Assembly (NCBI GenBank): GCA_023416965.1
Contig: JAEZGJ010000196.1
Location: 1 to 19,341, forward strand
DNA length: 19,341 nucleotides
Source of the DNA: Pseudomonadota bacterium
Lineage (GTDB): Bacteria; Pseudomonadota; Alphaproteobacteria; Rhizobiales; Phreatobacteraceae
Reading direction: 5' to 3'
Position numbers and translations under genes: made by a program. Positions 7,067-15,004 of this stretch are shown one piece after another. The notes beneath the pieces are model-generated. The model worked only from the letters and a program-made list of their open reading frames with translations. It was not told the DNA's origin and ran no database searches. Position 1 is the stretch's first letter; every line of letters begins with the position of its first letter.

Positions 7067-7639
7067 ATGACACCGACGATCAGGCCCGCCCTCACGACCG
7101 GGACCCGCCCGCGGGCCGGGACGCTGGCCGCCGCCCTCCTGGCGGTGCTCCTGCCCGTCCAGGCCGCCCCGGCGGCCGAAACGCCGCTCGCCGGCGCAGC
7201 CGCCTCGGAACTGGCCGGCGCCATCGCCCAGGGCATGACCGTCACCATGGATCAGGCGCGGGTGATGCGGCTGCCGGCCCATGTCGCCACCCTCGTGATC
7301 GGCAATCCGTTGATCGCGGATGCCTCGGTCCAGCGCGGCGGGCTGATGGTTCTGACCGGCAAGAGCGTCGGCTCGACCAATCTGATCGCGCTCGACGCGC
7401 GGGGCGAGCCGCTGCTGACGATGCAGATTCGCGTGCGCCCGCAGAACGACTCGGTGATGCAGGTCTATCGCGGGGTGAACCGGGAGACCTATTCCTGCGC
7501 CCCGACCTGCGAGCCCACGATCTCGCTGGGCGATTCGAAGGCCTTCTTCGACACGGCTCTCAACAATGCACGCACGCGCGACGGAGCGGCCTCCGGCGGA
7601 GCCGCCGCCGCGGCGGCACCCGCCGCCGCAGCCAGGTGA
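7067..7639 (+). CDS. Stand-alone pilus assembly N-terminal domain protein
   Basis: This secreted 190-residue protein resembles the N-domain of CpaC without the secretin part (Pfam 'pilus formation protein N-terminal region'). Shared patterns include VTMDQARVMRLPAHVATLVIGNP against LGVGKSLPVELPRDARDVIVANP of CpaC, and GSTNLIALDARGEPL against GQTNVFFLDAEGRQI. A signal peptide covers about residues 1-38. A C-x3-C pair (Cys144, Cys148) could form a disulphide, and residues 174-190 are an Ala-rich tail. The start at 7067 is the only ATG close to the signal peptide; the ribosome site (GAGAG) is modest. It heads the plus arm, before two TadE-like genes, so it probably acts in the periplasm beside the pilus machine. 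Confidence 0.85.
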   Translation: MTPTIRPALTTGTRPRAGTLAAALLAVLLPVQAAPAAETPLAGAAASELAGAIAQGMTVTMDQARVMRLPAHVATLVIGNPLIADASVQRGGLMVLTGKSVGSTNLIALDARGEPLLTMQIRVRPQNDSVMQVYRGVNRETYSCAPTCEPTISLGDSKAFFDTALNNARTRDGAASGGAAAAAAPAAAAR

Positions 7640-7767
7640 GAACGCGCGTAACGCAACGTTTTCGCAGTGAAACACCCGGATCGGGGCAAGGGTTCGTCAA
7701 CGGGTTTCCGCTAAGACACGCTTCCGGGGGCGTCCGCAGGGCGTCCGGGACGAACGGAGGCTTGGGC

Positions 7768-8352
7768 ATGTCTGCTGCGTCGGAGAGCTCTCGTCGCGCC
7801 GGCTCGCGCTGGGCGGGGCTCATGCGCGCCACTCTGGTGAGGTCGCGCATCGTGCGGCGCTTTCGCCGCGACAAGGACGGCGTGGCAGCGGTCGAATTCG
7901 CGCTGGTCGCCGGCCCGTTCCTCTTCCTGCTCTTCGCCATCATCGAGATGGCCATGGTGTTCTTCGCCGGTCAGGTGCTGGAGACCGCGACATCGAGCGC
8001 ATCGCGCCTGATCATGACCGGCCAGGCGCAGAGCCAGAACTTCGACCAGGCCGCCTTCAAGAACGAGATCTGCAAGAAGACCAGCGCGCTGATGAACTGC
8101 GCCGGGATTGCCGTCGACGTCAGGACCTATACGAGCTTCGGCAGCGCCAGCGCCTCCAAGCCGGTTTCCTCCGGCACCGTCAATTATTCCGGCATGTCCT
8201 ACACCCAGGGTGCCGGCGGTGACATCGTCGTGGTCCGCACCGTCTACGAATGGCCGGTGCTGATGCCGACCTTCGGCCTCACCATCGGCGACCTGGCCAA
8301 CGGCAAGCGCCTGCTGATGGCGACGGCGGCCTTCCGCAACGAGCCCTTCTGA
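7768..8352 (+). CDS. TadE/TadG-family pseudopilin (first copy)
   Basis: This 194-residue minor pilin-like protein belongs to the Tad system. ATG 7768 has GGAGG 7 bp upstream. After a basic N-terminus (RSRIVRRFRRDKDG) comes the TadE motif VAAVEFALV at 39-47, which leads into a membrane helix (about 45-68). CpaA would be expected to cleave after Gly38, with Glu43 at the +5 position as in pilins. The rest (70-194) is periplasmic, with two Cys (102, 111). It is transcribed with the next gene, which starts 9 bp after its stop. The long in-frame extension upstream of 7768 is not coding. Confidence 0.88.
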   Translation: MSAASESSRRAGSRWAGLMRATLVRSRIVRRFRRDKDGVAAVEFALVAGPFLFLLFAIIEMAMVFFAGQVLETATSSASRLIMTGQAQSQNFDQAAFKNEICKKTSALMNCAGIAVDVRTYTSFGSASASKPVSSGTVNYSGMSYTQGAGGDIVVVRTVYEWPVLMPTFGLTIGDLANGKRLLMATAAFRNEPF

Positions 8353-8361
8353 GGAGCCGAG

Positions 8362-8970
8362 ATGAGCATCGCCTCGCCCCTCTCCCGCATCAGGTCGGCC
8401 GCCGCCGGGGCCGCGACCGCCTTCGCAGGGCTGCGCCGCGACGCCCGCGGCGTCTCGGCGGTCGAGTTCGCCCTCGTCCTGCCGCTCATGGTGACGCTGT
8501 TCCTCGCCACTGTAGAGACAACCCAGGGCCTGCAGGCCGACCGCAAGGTGTCGCTCGCCGCGCGCGCCCTGTCGGACCTGTCGTCCCAGGCGACGACCAT
8601 CTCCAACACGGACATGAGCAACATCCTGGACGCGACGGCGGACGTCATCGCGCCCTTCGCCATCGCCAATGCGCAGATCGTCGTCACCGGAATCCAGACC
8701 GACATCAACGGCGTGTCGCGCGCCGTGTGGAGCGACGCGCGCAACGCGACGCGCTACACTTGCGGCCAGACGATGACGGTGCCGACGGAGCTGAAACCGA
8801 CTCTCGGCACCACCGGGTTCCTGGTGCTGGCCGAGGTCAAGTACAGCTACACGCCAACGGTCGCTTACCTCATCTCCGGCTCGATCCTGCTGTCGGACCG
8901 GCTCTATACCCGGCCGCGCATCGGCGAGTCGGTGAGCCGCACGCCGAGCCAAGGCTCCGGCTGCATCTGA
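8362..8970 (+). CDS. TadE/TadG-family pseudopilin (second copy)
   Basis: This is a second TadE-like protein of 202 residues. A strong GAGGAG lies just before the ATG. The motif VSAVEFALVLPLMVTLFLA at 31-49 shows the predicted cleavage after Gly30, Glu35 and the membrane helix. The periplasmic part has two Cys (134 in RYTCGQTM and 201 near the end). It shares the helix motif with the preceding gene but differs elsewhere, so the pair is more likely two subunits than a recent duplication. Its stop lies directly against the stop of the convergent flavoprotein gene. No TadG with a von Willebrand domain follows. Confidence 0.88.
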   Translation: MSIASPLSRIRSAAAGAATAFAGLRRDARGVSAVEFALVLPLMVTLFLATVETTQGLQADRKVSLAARALSDLSSQATTISNTDMSNILDATADVIAPFAIANAQIVVTGIQTDINGVSRAVWSDARNATRYTCGQTMTVPTELKPTLGTTGFLVLAEVKYSYTPTVAYLISGSILLSDRLYTRPRIGESVSRTPSQGSGCI

Positions 8971-8971
8971 C

Positions 8972-10210
8972 CTACCACTGAGCGGCCGCGCCCGCGGGGA
9001 ACGGCAGGCCGAGCCGTTCGGCGACGCCCGCGGCAGCGGCCGCGGCGGTGGCGAAGGTCGCCTGCAGCAGGTAGCCGCCGGTGGGCGCTTCCCAGTCGAG
9101 CATCTCGCCGGCGACGAAGACACCCGGGAGAGCCGCAAGCTCGAACCCCTCCCCCAGCGCCTCGAAGCGTATGCCGCCGGCGGTCGAGATGGCGCGGTCG
9201 AGCGGCCGGACGCCAGAGACGGCGAGACGCGCATGCTTGAGGCGGGCGGCAAGGGCCCGCGGGTCGCGTGGCAGGACGCCGCCCTCCGTCTCCCGCAGCA
9301 ACGAGAGGGCCTGCGGGCTCAGCCCCAGGCGCTTCTTCAGGACCGCGGTGAGCGAGTCCTTCGGCCTGGCGCCGGCGAGCCGCGTGGCGACCGCATCGGG
9401 CGAGAGGTCGGGCTTCAGGTCGAGCACCAGCCGCGCTCCGCCCTCGTCAAGAGCCTCGCGGATCGCGGCGGAGAGCGCGTAGACTGCGCCGCCCTCCAGC
9501 CCCTGGGCGGTGATCACCGCCTCCCCGCGTACGGTCCGCCCGCCGAGCGACAGCGCCACGGCCTTCAGGGGAGCGCCGGCGAAGCGGGTGGCGAAATCCG
9601 TCGACCAGGCGATCCCAACGCCCATATTGGAGGGGCGGAGCGGCGCGACCGGCACGCCTAGGCCTTCGAGAAGAGGAACCCAGCCGCCGTCCGAGCCCAT
9701 GCGCGGCCAGCTCGCCCCGCCGAGGGCGAGGAGGGCGGCGTCGAACCCCGCCTCGCTGCGCCCGTCCGGGCCCTCGAGGACGAGCCTGCCCGGTGCTATG
9801 CCGGCGAGCCGGTGACGCATGACGAGGGTGACGCCGAGGCCGGCGAGACGGGCGAGCCAGGCGCGGACCAGTGGCGAAGCCTTGAAGGCGCGCGGGAAGA
9901 CCCGGCCGGACGTGCCGACGAAGGTCGGCTCGCCCAAACTCTCGGCCCAAGCCCGGAGGGCGGCGGGCGGGAAGGCGTCGAGCGCGGCCGAGACCCGTGG
10001 CGCCAGACCCGGGTAGCGGCCGAGAAAGGCCTCCCGCGGCTCGGAATGGGTAAGGTTGAGCCCGCCGCGGCCGGCGAGCAGCAGCTTGCGGGCCGGCGAG
10101 GGCATCCGGTCGTAAACGGTGACGGCGGCACCCGCCGCCGCCAGGCGCTCGGCGGCGAAGAGCCCCGCGGGACCTGCCCCGACGATCGCGACCGCCGGCC
10201 GCCGGCTCAT
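8972..10210 (-). CDS. TIGR03862 / HI0933-like (BaiN, YhiN-related) FAD flavoprotein
   Basis: This 412-residue FAD-dependent oxidoreductase has an uncertain substrate. The Rossmann motif VAIVGAGPAGLFAAERLAAAG opens the protein (GAGPAG at 11-16). The family block RKLLLAGRGGLNLTHS follows, with GGASWPRMGSDGGW in the middle and VFVAGEMLDWEAPTGGYLLQ near the C-terminus, the second FAD contact. It matches the family described as an uncharacterised flavoprotein of the PP_4765 type. The start at 10210 overlaps the glpD stop as ATGA, so the two are almost certainly co-translated. Why glycerol-3-phosphate oxidation should be linked with this enzyme is unknown. Confidence 0.88.
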   Translation of the reverse strand: MSRRPAVAIVGAGPAGLFAAERLAAAGAAVTVYDRMPSPARKLLLAGRGGLNLTHSEPREAFLGRYPGLAPRVSAALDAFPPAALRAWAESLGEPTFVGTSGRVFPRAFKASPLVRAWLARLAGLGVTLVMRHRLAGIAPGRLVLEGPDGRSEAGFDAALLALGGASWPRMGSDGGWVPLLEGLGVPVAPLRPSNMGVGIAWSTDFATRFAGAPLKAVALSLGGRTVRGEAVITAQGLEGGAVYALSAAIREALDEGGARLVLDLKPDLSPDAVATRLAGARPKDSLTAVLKKRLGLSPQALSLLRETEGGVLPRDPRALAARLKHARLAVSGVRPLDRAISTAGGIRFEALGEGFELAALPGVFVAGEMLDWEAPTGGYLLQATFATAAAAAAGVAERLGLPFPAGAAAQW

Positions 10211-11706
10211 CCGCCGAGATGGGCCGCCACGGCCGCCTGCTGCGCCGGATCCAGGTGAAGGCCGAGCTTGGAGCGCCGCCACAGCACGTCGTCGGCGGTC
10301 ACCGCCCATTCCTCGCGCTTGAGGTAGGTGATCTCGGCCTCGGTAAGTCCGCCGCCGAAGTCGCGGCCGAGATCCGCCATCGAGGGCGCGCCGGCGAGGA
10401 TGCGGCCGGCGCGGGTGCCGTAGGCGGCGGCGAGCCGCGAGGCCACCAGCGGGTCGAGGAAGGGGTGGCTCCGCCACAGGCTCTCGCCGGCTGCGACGGG
10501 CGAATCGAGATCGATGTCGCCGCCGGGAAGAGGCGCGGCGGCCGTCCAGGCGGTCTTGCCGCTGAGGACGGGAAGGTCCGCCGCGAGTTCGGCGAGGGCG
10601 CTGATGGCGAGCCGGCGGTAGGTGGTGATCTTGCCGCCGAAGACCGAGAGGAGCGGCGGCACGGCGCCGCCGCCGTCCTTGTGAAGGACATAGTCGCGGG
10701 TTGCCTCCTGGGCGGCGGAGGCGCCGTCGTCATAGAGCGGGCGCACGCCGGAATAGGTCCAGACGACGTCGGCCGGCGTCACCGGGTCTCGGAAATACTC
10801 GCTCGCGGCGGCGCAGAGATAGGCGATCTCCGGCTCGCTCGCCTTCACCGCGGCGGGGTCGCCGGCATAGTCCTGGTCGGTGGTGCCGATCAGCGTGAAG
10901 GCGCGCTCGTAGGGGATGGCGAAGATGATGCGGTGGGCGGCGTTCTGGAAGATGTAGGCGCGGGCGTGGGCGAAGCGCCGGCGCACGACGATGTGGGAGC
11001 CCTGGACGAGGCGCACCCGCGCCGGCGGCGTGGTCTGCGCCGCGCCGGTGAGGAAGCTCTCGACCCAGGGGCCGGCGGCATTGACCAGCGCGCGAGCGGT
11101 GACAGTCGTCGTGCCGCCCTGGAGGCGGTCCTCGAGCGTGACGTGCCAGAGCCCACCCTCGCGGCGCGCCGCCAGCGCGCGCGTGCGGGTGCGGATGACC
11201 GCGCCGCGGTCGGCGGCGTCGCGGGCGTTCAGCACCACGAGGCGCGAATCGTCGACGCGGCAGTCCGAATATTCGAAGGCCTTGCCGTAGCCCGCCTTCA
11301 GCGGCTGGCCGGCGGCGTCCGCCGAGAGGTCGAGGGTGCGCGTCGGCCAGAGGCGCTTGCGGCCACCGAGATGGTCGTAGAGGAAGAGGCCGAGGCGCAG
11401 CAGCCAGGCCGGGCGCAGGCCCTTGTGGTGCGGCAGCACGAAGCGCAGCGGCCGGATGATGTGCGGAGCGATGGCCCAGAGCACCTCGCGCTCGATGAGA
11501 GCCTCGCGCACCAGACGGAACTCGTAGTGCTCGAGATAGCGCAGTCCGCCATGGATCAGCTTGGTGGACCAGGAGGAGGTGGCGCTCGCCAGGTCGTCCT
11601 GCTCCACCAGCATCACCGAGGCGCCGCGCCCCGTCGCGTCGCGGGCGATACCCGCCCCGTTGATGCCTCCGCCGACCACCAGAAGGTCGACCGTCGTCTC
11701 GGTCAT
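10207..11706 (-). CDS. glpD: Aerobic glycerol-3-phosphate dehydrogenase
   Basis: This membrane-associated FAD enzyme oxidises sn-glycerol-3-phosphate to dihydroxyacetone phosphate and passes electrons to quinone. The 499-residue length is typical. The FAD motif LLVVGGGINGAGIARDATGRG is at 9-29, followed by SATSSWSTKLIHGGLRYLEHYEF, a conserved GlpD block. Further marks are NAAGPWVESF, VRLVQGSHIVV and SVFGGKITTYRRLA. A GlpD C-terminal domain includes LTEAEITYLKREEWAVTADDVLWRRSKLG. ATG 11706 follows GGGGA; the upstream extension of the frame has no GlpD character. It is divergent from glpK, and no glpR or glpF is seen. Confidence 0.96.
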   Translation of the reverse strand: MTETTVDLLVVGGGINGAGIARDATGRGASVMLVEQDDLASATSSWSTKLIHGGLRYLEHYEFRLVREALIEREVLWAIAPHIIRPLRFVLPHHKGLRPAWLLRLGLFLYDHLGGRKRLWPTRTLDLSADAAGQPLKAGYGKAFEYSDCRVDDSRLVVLNARDAADRGAVIRTRTRALAARREGGLWHVTLEDRLQGGTTTVTARALVNAAGPWVESFLTGAAQTTPPARVRLVQGSHIVVRRRFAHARAYIFQNAAHRIIFAIPYERAFTLIGTTDQDYAGDPAAVKASEPEIAYLCAAASEYFRDPVTPADVVWTYSGVRPLYDDGASAAQEATRDYVLHKDGGGAVPPLLSVFGGKITTYRRLAISALAELAADLPVLSGKTAWTAAAPLPGGDIDLDSPVAAGESLWRSHPFLDPLVASRLAAAYGTRAGRILAGAPSMADLGRDFGGGLTEAEITYLKREEWAVTADDVLWRRSKLGLHLDPAQQAAVAAHLGG

Positions 11707-11835
11707 GCTATTCCCCACGCGCCGCGCGCCAGGCTCCTCGTCTGACGCCTTTTGGCTTCCGCCGCAAGGCCGGGAGGTGGCACACTGGACGCAATCCGGC
11801 AGCGGCCGAGCCGCGCCTTGCATGAGGAAACGCGC
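11707..11835. promoter_or_regulatory. Divergent glpD-glpK promoter spacer
   Basis: This 129-bp spacer must carry the promoters for glpD (minus) and glpK (plus). I see no strong palindrome or recognisable GlpR operator and no clear -35/-10 pair. A GAGGAA ribosome site for glpK lies at its right end. The arrangement suggests co-regulation by one factor, but the sequence does not show which. Confidence 0.55.
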
Positions 11836-13347
11836 ATGCCCTCCGACCCGCACCAACCCGTGATCGTCGCCATCGACCAGGGGACGACCTCATCCCGCGC
11901 CATCGTGTTCAGCGCCGGGTTGGAGGTGCTGGCGGTGGCGCAGCGCGAGTTCACCCAGCATTTCCCCGCCTCCGGCTGGGTGGAGCACGATCCGGAGGAG
12001 ATCTGGACGAGCGTGGTGGAGACGACGCGGCAGGCTCTCGCCAAGGCGGGGGTGGAGGCCGCGGGTGTCGCCGGCATCGGCATCACCAACCAGCGGGAAA
12101 CCGTCGTGGTCTGGGACCGGGCGACCGGCGAGCCGGTCCATCGCGCCATCGTCTGGCAGGACCGGCGCACCTCGGCCGCCTGCGCAAGGCTGCGCGCCGA
12201 GGGCCACGAGGCACTGATCCAGGCTCGCTCCGGCCTCATCATCGACCCCTATTTCTCCGGAACCAAGCTCGCCTGGATCCTCGACACGGTCCCCGGGGTG
12301 CGGGAGCGCGCCGAGCGCGGCGAACTCGCCTTCGGCACCATCGACAGCTTCCTGCTGTGGCGGCTGACCGGCGGCAGGGTCCATGCAACCGACGCCACCA
12401 ATGCGGCGCGGACCATGCTGTTCGACATCCATCGCGGCACCTGGGACGAGGATCTTTGCCGGCTTCTGCGTGTCCCGCCGGCCATGCTGCCCGAGGTGAT
12501 GGACTGCGCCGCCGCCTTCGGCTCCACCGACCCGGCGCTGTTCGGCGGCGCCATCGCCATCGGCGGCATGGCCGGCGACCAGCAGGCGGCAACCGTGGGC
12601 CAGGCCTGTTTCGAGCCGGGCATGATGAAGTCGACCTACGGCACCGGCTGCTTCGCCCTGCTCAATACGGGCGCCGAGGCCGTCGCCTCTCGCAACAAGC
12701 TCCTCACCACCATCGCCTACCAGTTGAAGGGCCGGCGCACCTATGCGCTGGAGGGCTCCATCTTCGTCGCCGGGGCGGCGGTGCAATGGCTGCGCGACGG
12801 GCTCGGCATCGTGAAGATGGCGGGCGAGACGGGGGCGCTCGCCGCAGCCTCCGACCCGAACCAGGAGGTCATCCTCGTGCCAGCCTTCGTCGGCCTGGGC
12901 GCGCCCTACTGGGACGCGGACTGCCGCGGCGCCATTTTCGGCCTGACGCGCGGGACGGGGCCGAAGGAAATGGCGCGAGCGGCGCTCGAGAGCGTCTGTT
13001 TCCAGACCGCCGACCTCCTCGGCGCGATGAAGGCGGACTGGCCGGGGGCCGGCTCCTCCGGGACGGTGCTCAGGGTCGACGGCGGCATGGTCGCCTCCGA
13101 CTGGACGATGCAGCGGCTCGCCGACCTGCTGGACGCGCCGGTGGACCGGCCGAAGGTGCTGGAGACGACGGCGCTGGGCGCGGCCTATCTCGCCGGCCTG
13201 TCGCAGGGCGTCTGCCCGGAGCCGGCGGAATTCGCGCGGAGCTGGTCGCTGGAGCGCCGCTTCACCCCGGCCATGGAAGCCGCTATCCGCAAGGACAAGC
13301 TGGCACGTTGGAAAGACGCGGTGGAGCGCACGCTGACGCGGCGGTAA
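11836..13347 (+). CDS. glpK: Glycerol kinase
   Basis: This FGGY-family kinase phosphorylates glycerol to glycerol-3-phosphate, the substrate of GlpD next door. It has 503 residues, almost the same as E. coli GlpK. ATG 11836 is preceded by GAGGAA; an earlier in-frame ATG gives a meaningless extension. The phosphate-binding motif VAIDQGTTSSRAIVF lies at 11-25, the glycerol-contact block ITNQRETVVVWD at 83-94 and IVWQDRRT at 105-112. The catalytic Asp248 lies in GMAGDQQAATVGQ, followed by KSTYGTGCF, VPAFVGLGAPYWD and LRVDGGM of the C-terminal half. It appears intact and fully functional. Confidence 0.97.
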   Translation: MPSDPHQPVIVAIDQGTTSSRAIVFSAGLEVLAVAQREFTQHFPASGWVEHDPEEIWTSVVETTRQALAKAGVEAAGVAGIGITNQRETVVVWDRATGEPVHRAIVWQDRRTSAACARLRAEGHEALIQARSGLIIDPYFSGTKLAWILDTVPGVRERAERGELAFGTIDSFLLWRLTGGRVHATDATNAARTMLFDIHRGTWDEDLCRLLRVPPAMLPEVMDCAAAFGSTDPALFGGAIAIGGMAGDQQAATVGQACFEPGMMKSTYGTGCFALLNTGAEAVASRNKLLTTIAYQLKGRRTYALEGSIFVAGAAVQWLRDGLGIVKMAGETGALAAASDPNQEVILVPAFVGLGAPYWDADCRGAIFGLTRGTGPKEMARAALESVCFQTADLLGAMKADWPGAGSSGTVLRVDGGMVASDWTMQRLADLLDAPVDRPKVLETTALGAAYLAGLSQGVCPEPAEFARSWSLERRFTPAMEAAIRKDKLARWKDAVERTLTRR

Positions 13348-13375
13348 TAGCGCCGAAGAGCGTCACCGACCTCTC

Positions 13376-13466
13376 CGTCATGGCCGGGCTGGTCCCGGCC
13401 ATCCACGACTTGAACACCCGGCTCGCAGCACAGTCGTGGATGCCCGACACAAGGCCGGGCACGACG
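13376..13466. repeat. Long imperfect palindromic intergenic repeat (copy 1)
   Basis: Two 35-base arms (13376-13410 and 13432-13466) are reverse complements at roughly four positions in five, around a 21-base centre. The left arm begins CGTCATGGCCGGGCTGGTCC. A shorter relative occurs at 17595-17625. I recall sequences of this kind as abundant intergenic palindromes in Hyphomicrobiales genomes. It sits between the convergent glpK and scfR-type genes, where a large hairpin could end transcription from both sides. Confidence 0.8.
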
Positions 13467-13483
13467 CGGAGGGGTGGGTGCCA

Positions 13484-13501
13484 ACCGCCCCGAAGGGCGG
13501 T
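13484..13501 (-). terminator. Probable terminator-like hairpin after the ScfR-type gene
   Basis: A 7-bp perfect stem (13484-13490 with 13495-13501) carries the loop CGAA on the plus strand, read as C(UUCG)G on the minus strand, an especially stable tetraloop. It starts 11 bp after the stop of the minus-strand regulator gene. There is no T-run behind it, so it may act as a transcript-stabilising 3' end or a Rho-assisted stop instead of a classical intrinsic terminator. Confidence 0.45.
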
Positions 13502-13512
13502 CCGGAGCGGGT

Positions 13513-14940
13513 TCAGCTGAGATCGAAGGGCACGACCTTGCGCCGGTCGCTCGGTACGCGGATTTCCCGGTCGATGGGCGGCACGGCGCGCTGGTGGCAA
13601 TTGGCGCGCTCGCAGATGCGGCAGGAGACGCCGATCTTCGCCACATTGGCATCGGCCTTGAGGTCGATGCCTTCGGAATAGACGATCTCGCCGGCATAGG
13701 AGATCTCGCAACCGAGGCCGAAGGCATAGCGCCGCACCGGGGCGCGCCAGTGGGCAGCGCCCTTGGTGACGGCCCTCGCGAGGGAGAGGTAGCGCGTGCC
13801 GTCCGGCATCTCGGCGACCTGGACGAAGGTGCGCCCTGCCTGTTCGAAGGCCTCGTGGACGTTCCAGAGCGGGCAGGCGCCGCCGAAGCGCGCGAACTGG
13901 AACCGTGTCGCCGAGTGGCGCTTGATGACATTGCCGGCGCGGTCGACCTTGACGAAGTAGAAGGGGATGCCGCGCTGGCCGCCACGCTGCAGCGTGGAGA
14001 GCCGGTGGCAGACCTGTTCGAGGCTCGCCCCGAAGATGCGGCCAAGCCAGTCGAGGTCGTGGCGCGTCTCCTTGGCGGCGGCGAGGAAGCGCCTGTAGGG
14101 CAGGAGGAGCGCGCCGGCAAAGTAATTGGCGAGGGCCACGCGGCCGATATCCGCCGCCGCGCGCGACCGGAAGCCGGCGGCCGAGACGATGGCGGCCATG
14201 GTGTCGGACTGTTCCAGCCGGGCGATGCGGTTGGCGAGCAGGAAGGCGCGGGTGGAGGAATCGAGCGAGCCGTCGAGGGCGATGATGTTGGGACCGGCCT
14301 CGTAACGCTCCAGCACGTCGTCGCCGAGATTGGCATTGGCATCGACGTTGAGGCCGTGTCGGGCGGCGAGATAGCCGGCGAGCACCTGAACGCGGTCGCT
14401 GGCGGCAGCGAGGCCGAGCCGCTCCGCCAGGTCCTCGGCGGCGCGATCGAGGTCGTCGACATAGTTGTCGACGTAGTGGAAATAGTCGCGCACCTCCTCA
14501 TAAGGGAGCAGGGCACCGGTGGCTTCCTCGCCCGAGGGCGGCAGGATGGGCGCGTCGCCCGCCGCCTGCAGGCGCTCGCCGAGGCGGCGCGCCGTCTGGT
14601 GCAGGCGCAGGAAGGCGCGGGCGAAGGCGGGACTGTCGGAGGCGACGCGCTTCAGGTCCTGGAGGCTCGGCGCCGTGTCGGTGAGCAGCGGGTCGGCGGA
14701 AGCCTCGCGCAGGTCGGTAACGAGGCGGTCGATGTCGTCGGTGGCGAAAGTCGCGAGGTCGACGCCGAAGGTCTGGCCGAGCGCCACCAGGACGCTCGCC
14801 GTTACCGGGCGCTGGTTGTTCTCGATCTGGTTGAGATAGCTGACCGACAGGCCCAGCCGCTGGGAGAAGGCGGTCTGGGTGAGGCGCGTCTCCTCGCGCA
14901 GCCGGCGCAGGGCGGGACCGACGAAGACCTTGCGCGACAT
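13513..14940 (-). CDS. XRE-family short-chain acyl-CoA regulator (ScfR/PccR/RamB type)
   Basis: This 475-residue DNA-binding regulator belongs to a family that senses short-chain acyl metabolism; studied members control propionate or acetate genes. The HTH is at about 9-64 (LTQTAFSQRLGLSVSYLNQIENNQRPVT split across 20-47). The middle resembles the ImmA/IrrE-like domain, but no HExxH zinc motif is present (AFLLANRIARLE is at the expected place). The C-terminal DUF2083/ScfR domain has Cys356 (GGACPLW) and the cluster Cys440-x2-Cys443-x4-Cys448. The gene is divergent from the LuxR-type gene, with TTTTGCAA repeats 65 bp before its ATG that probably mediate autoregulation. The effector and targets cannot be read from the sequence. 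Confidence 0.88.
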   Translation of the reverse strand: MSRKVFVGPALRRLREETRLTQTAFSQRLGLSVSYLNQIENNQRPVTASVLVALGQTFGVDLATFATDDIDRLVTDLREASADPLLTDTAPSLQDLKRVASDSPAFARAFLRLHQTARRLGERLQAAGDAPILPPSGEEATGALLPYEEVRDYFHYVDNYVDDLDRAAEDLAERLGLAAASDRVQVLAGYLAARHGLNVDANANLGDDVLERYEAGPNIIALDGSLDSSTRAFLLANRIARLEQSDTMAAIVSAAGFRSRAAADIGRVALANYFAGALLLPYRRFLAAAKETRHDLDWLGRIFGASLEQVCHRLSTLQRGGQRGIPFYFVKVDRAGNVIKRHSATRFQFARFGGACPLWNVHEAFEQAGRTFVQVAEMPDGTRYLSLARAVTKGAAHWRAPVRRYAFGLGCEISYAGEIVYSEGIDLKADANVAKIGVSCRICERANCHQRAVPPIDREIRVPSDRRKVVPFDLS

Positions 14941-14975
14941 GGAACCACCCCGAGCGGCTTGTTCTTTCGTCCTAG

Positions 14976-14998
14976 CCTAAACCACATTGGTCGTTAGG
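14976..14998. promoter_or_regulatory. Small inverted repeat in the ScfR-LuxR spacer
   Basis: CCTAAACC (14976-14983) faces GGTCGTTAGG (14989-14998): the bases pair except for a 2-base bulge (CG), around the 5-base centre ACATT. It lies 36 bp before the ScfR-type start and just beside the TTTTGCAA repeats, so it may be part of the same promoter or operator, or a hairpin in the mRNA leader. Confidence 0.35.
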
Positions 14999-15004
14999 TG
15001 TAGA

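Noticed and set aside
6648..7073. Minus-strand open frame of 141 codons in the divergent pilus spacer
   Set aside because: It covers the AT-rich promoter zone and the CtrA-like box, has no ribosome site of note and no domain, and shows no steady codon bias.
7711..9252. Minus-strand open frame of 513 codons opposite the TadE-like genes
   Set aside because: Antisense to two genes with clear TadE motifs and strong ribosome sites; no family recognised.
10219..11745. Plus-strand open frame of 508 codons opposite glpD
   Set aside because: Shadow of glpD, with a repetitive Gly/Ala/Arg/Asp-rich product.
13474..14997. Plus-strand open frame of 507 codons opposite the ScfR-type gene
   Set aside because: Antisense shadow; the minus-strand product has a clear HTH and C-terminal ScfR domain.
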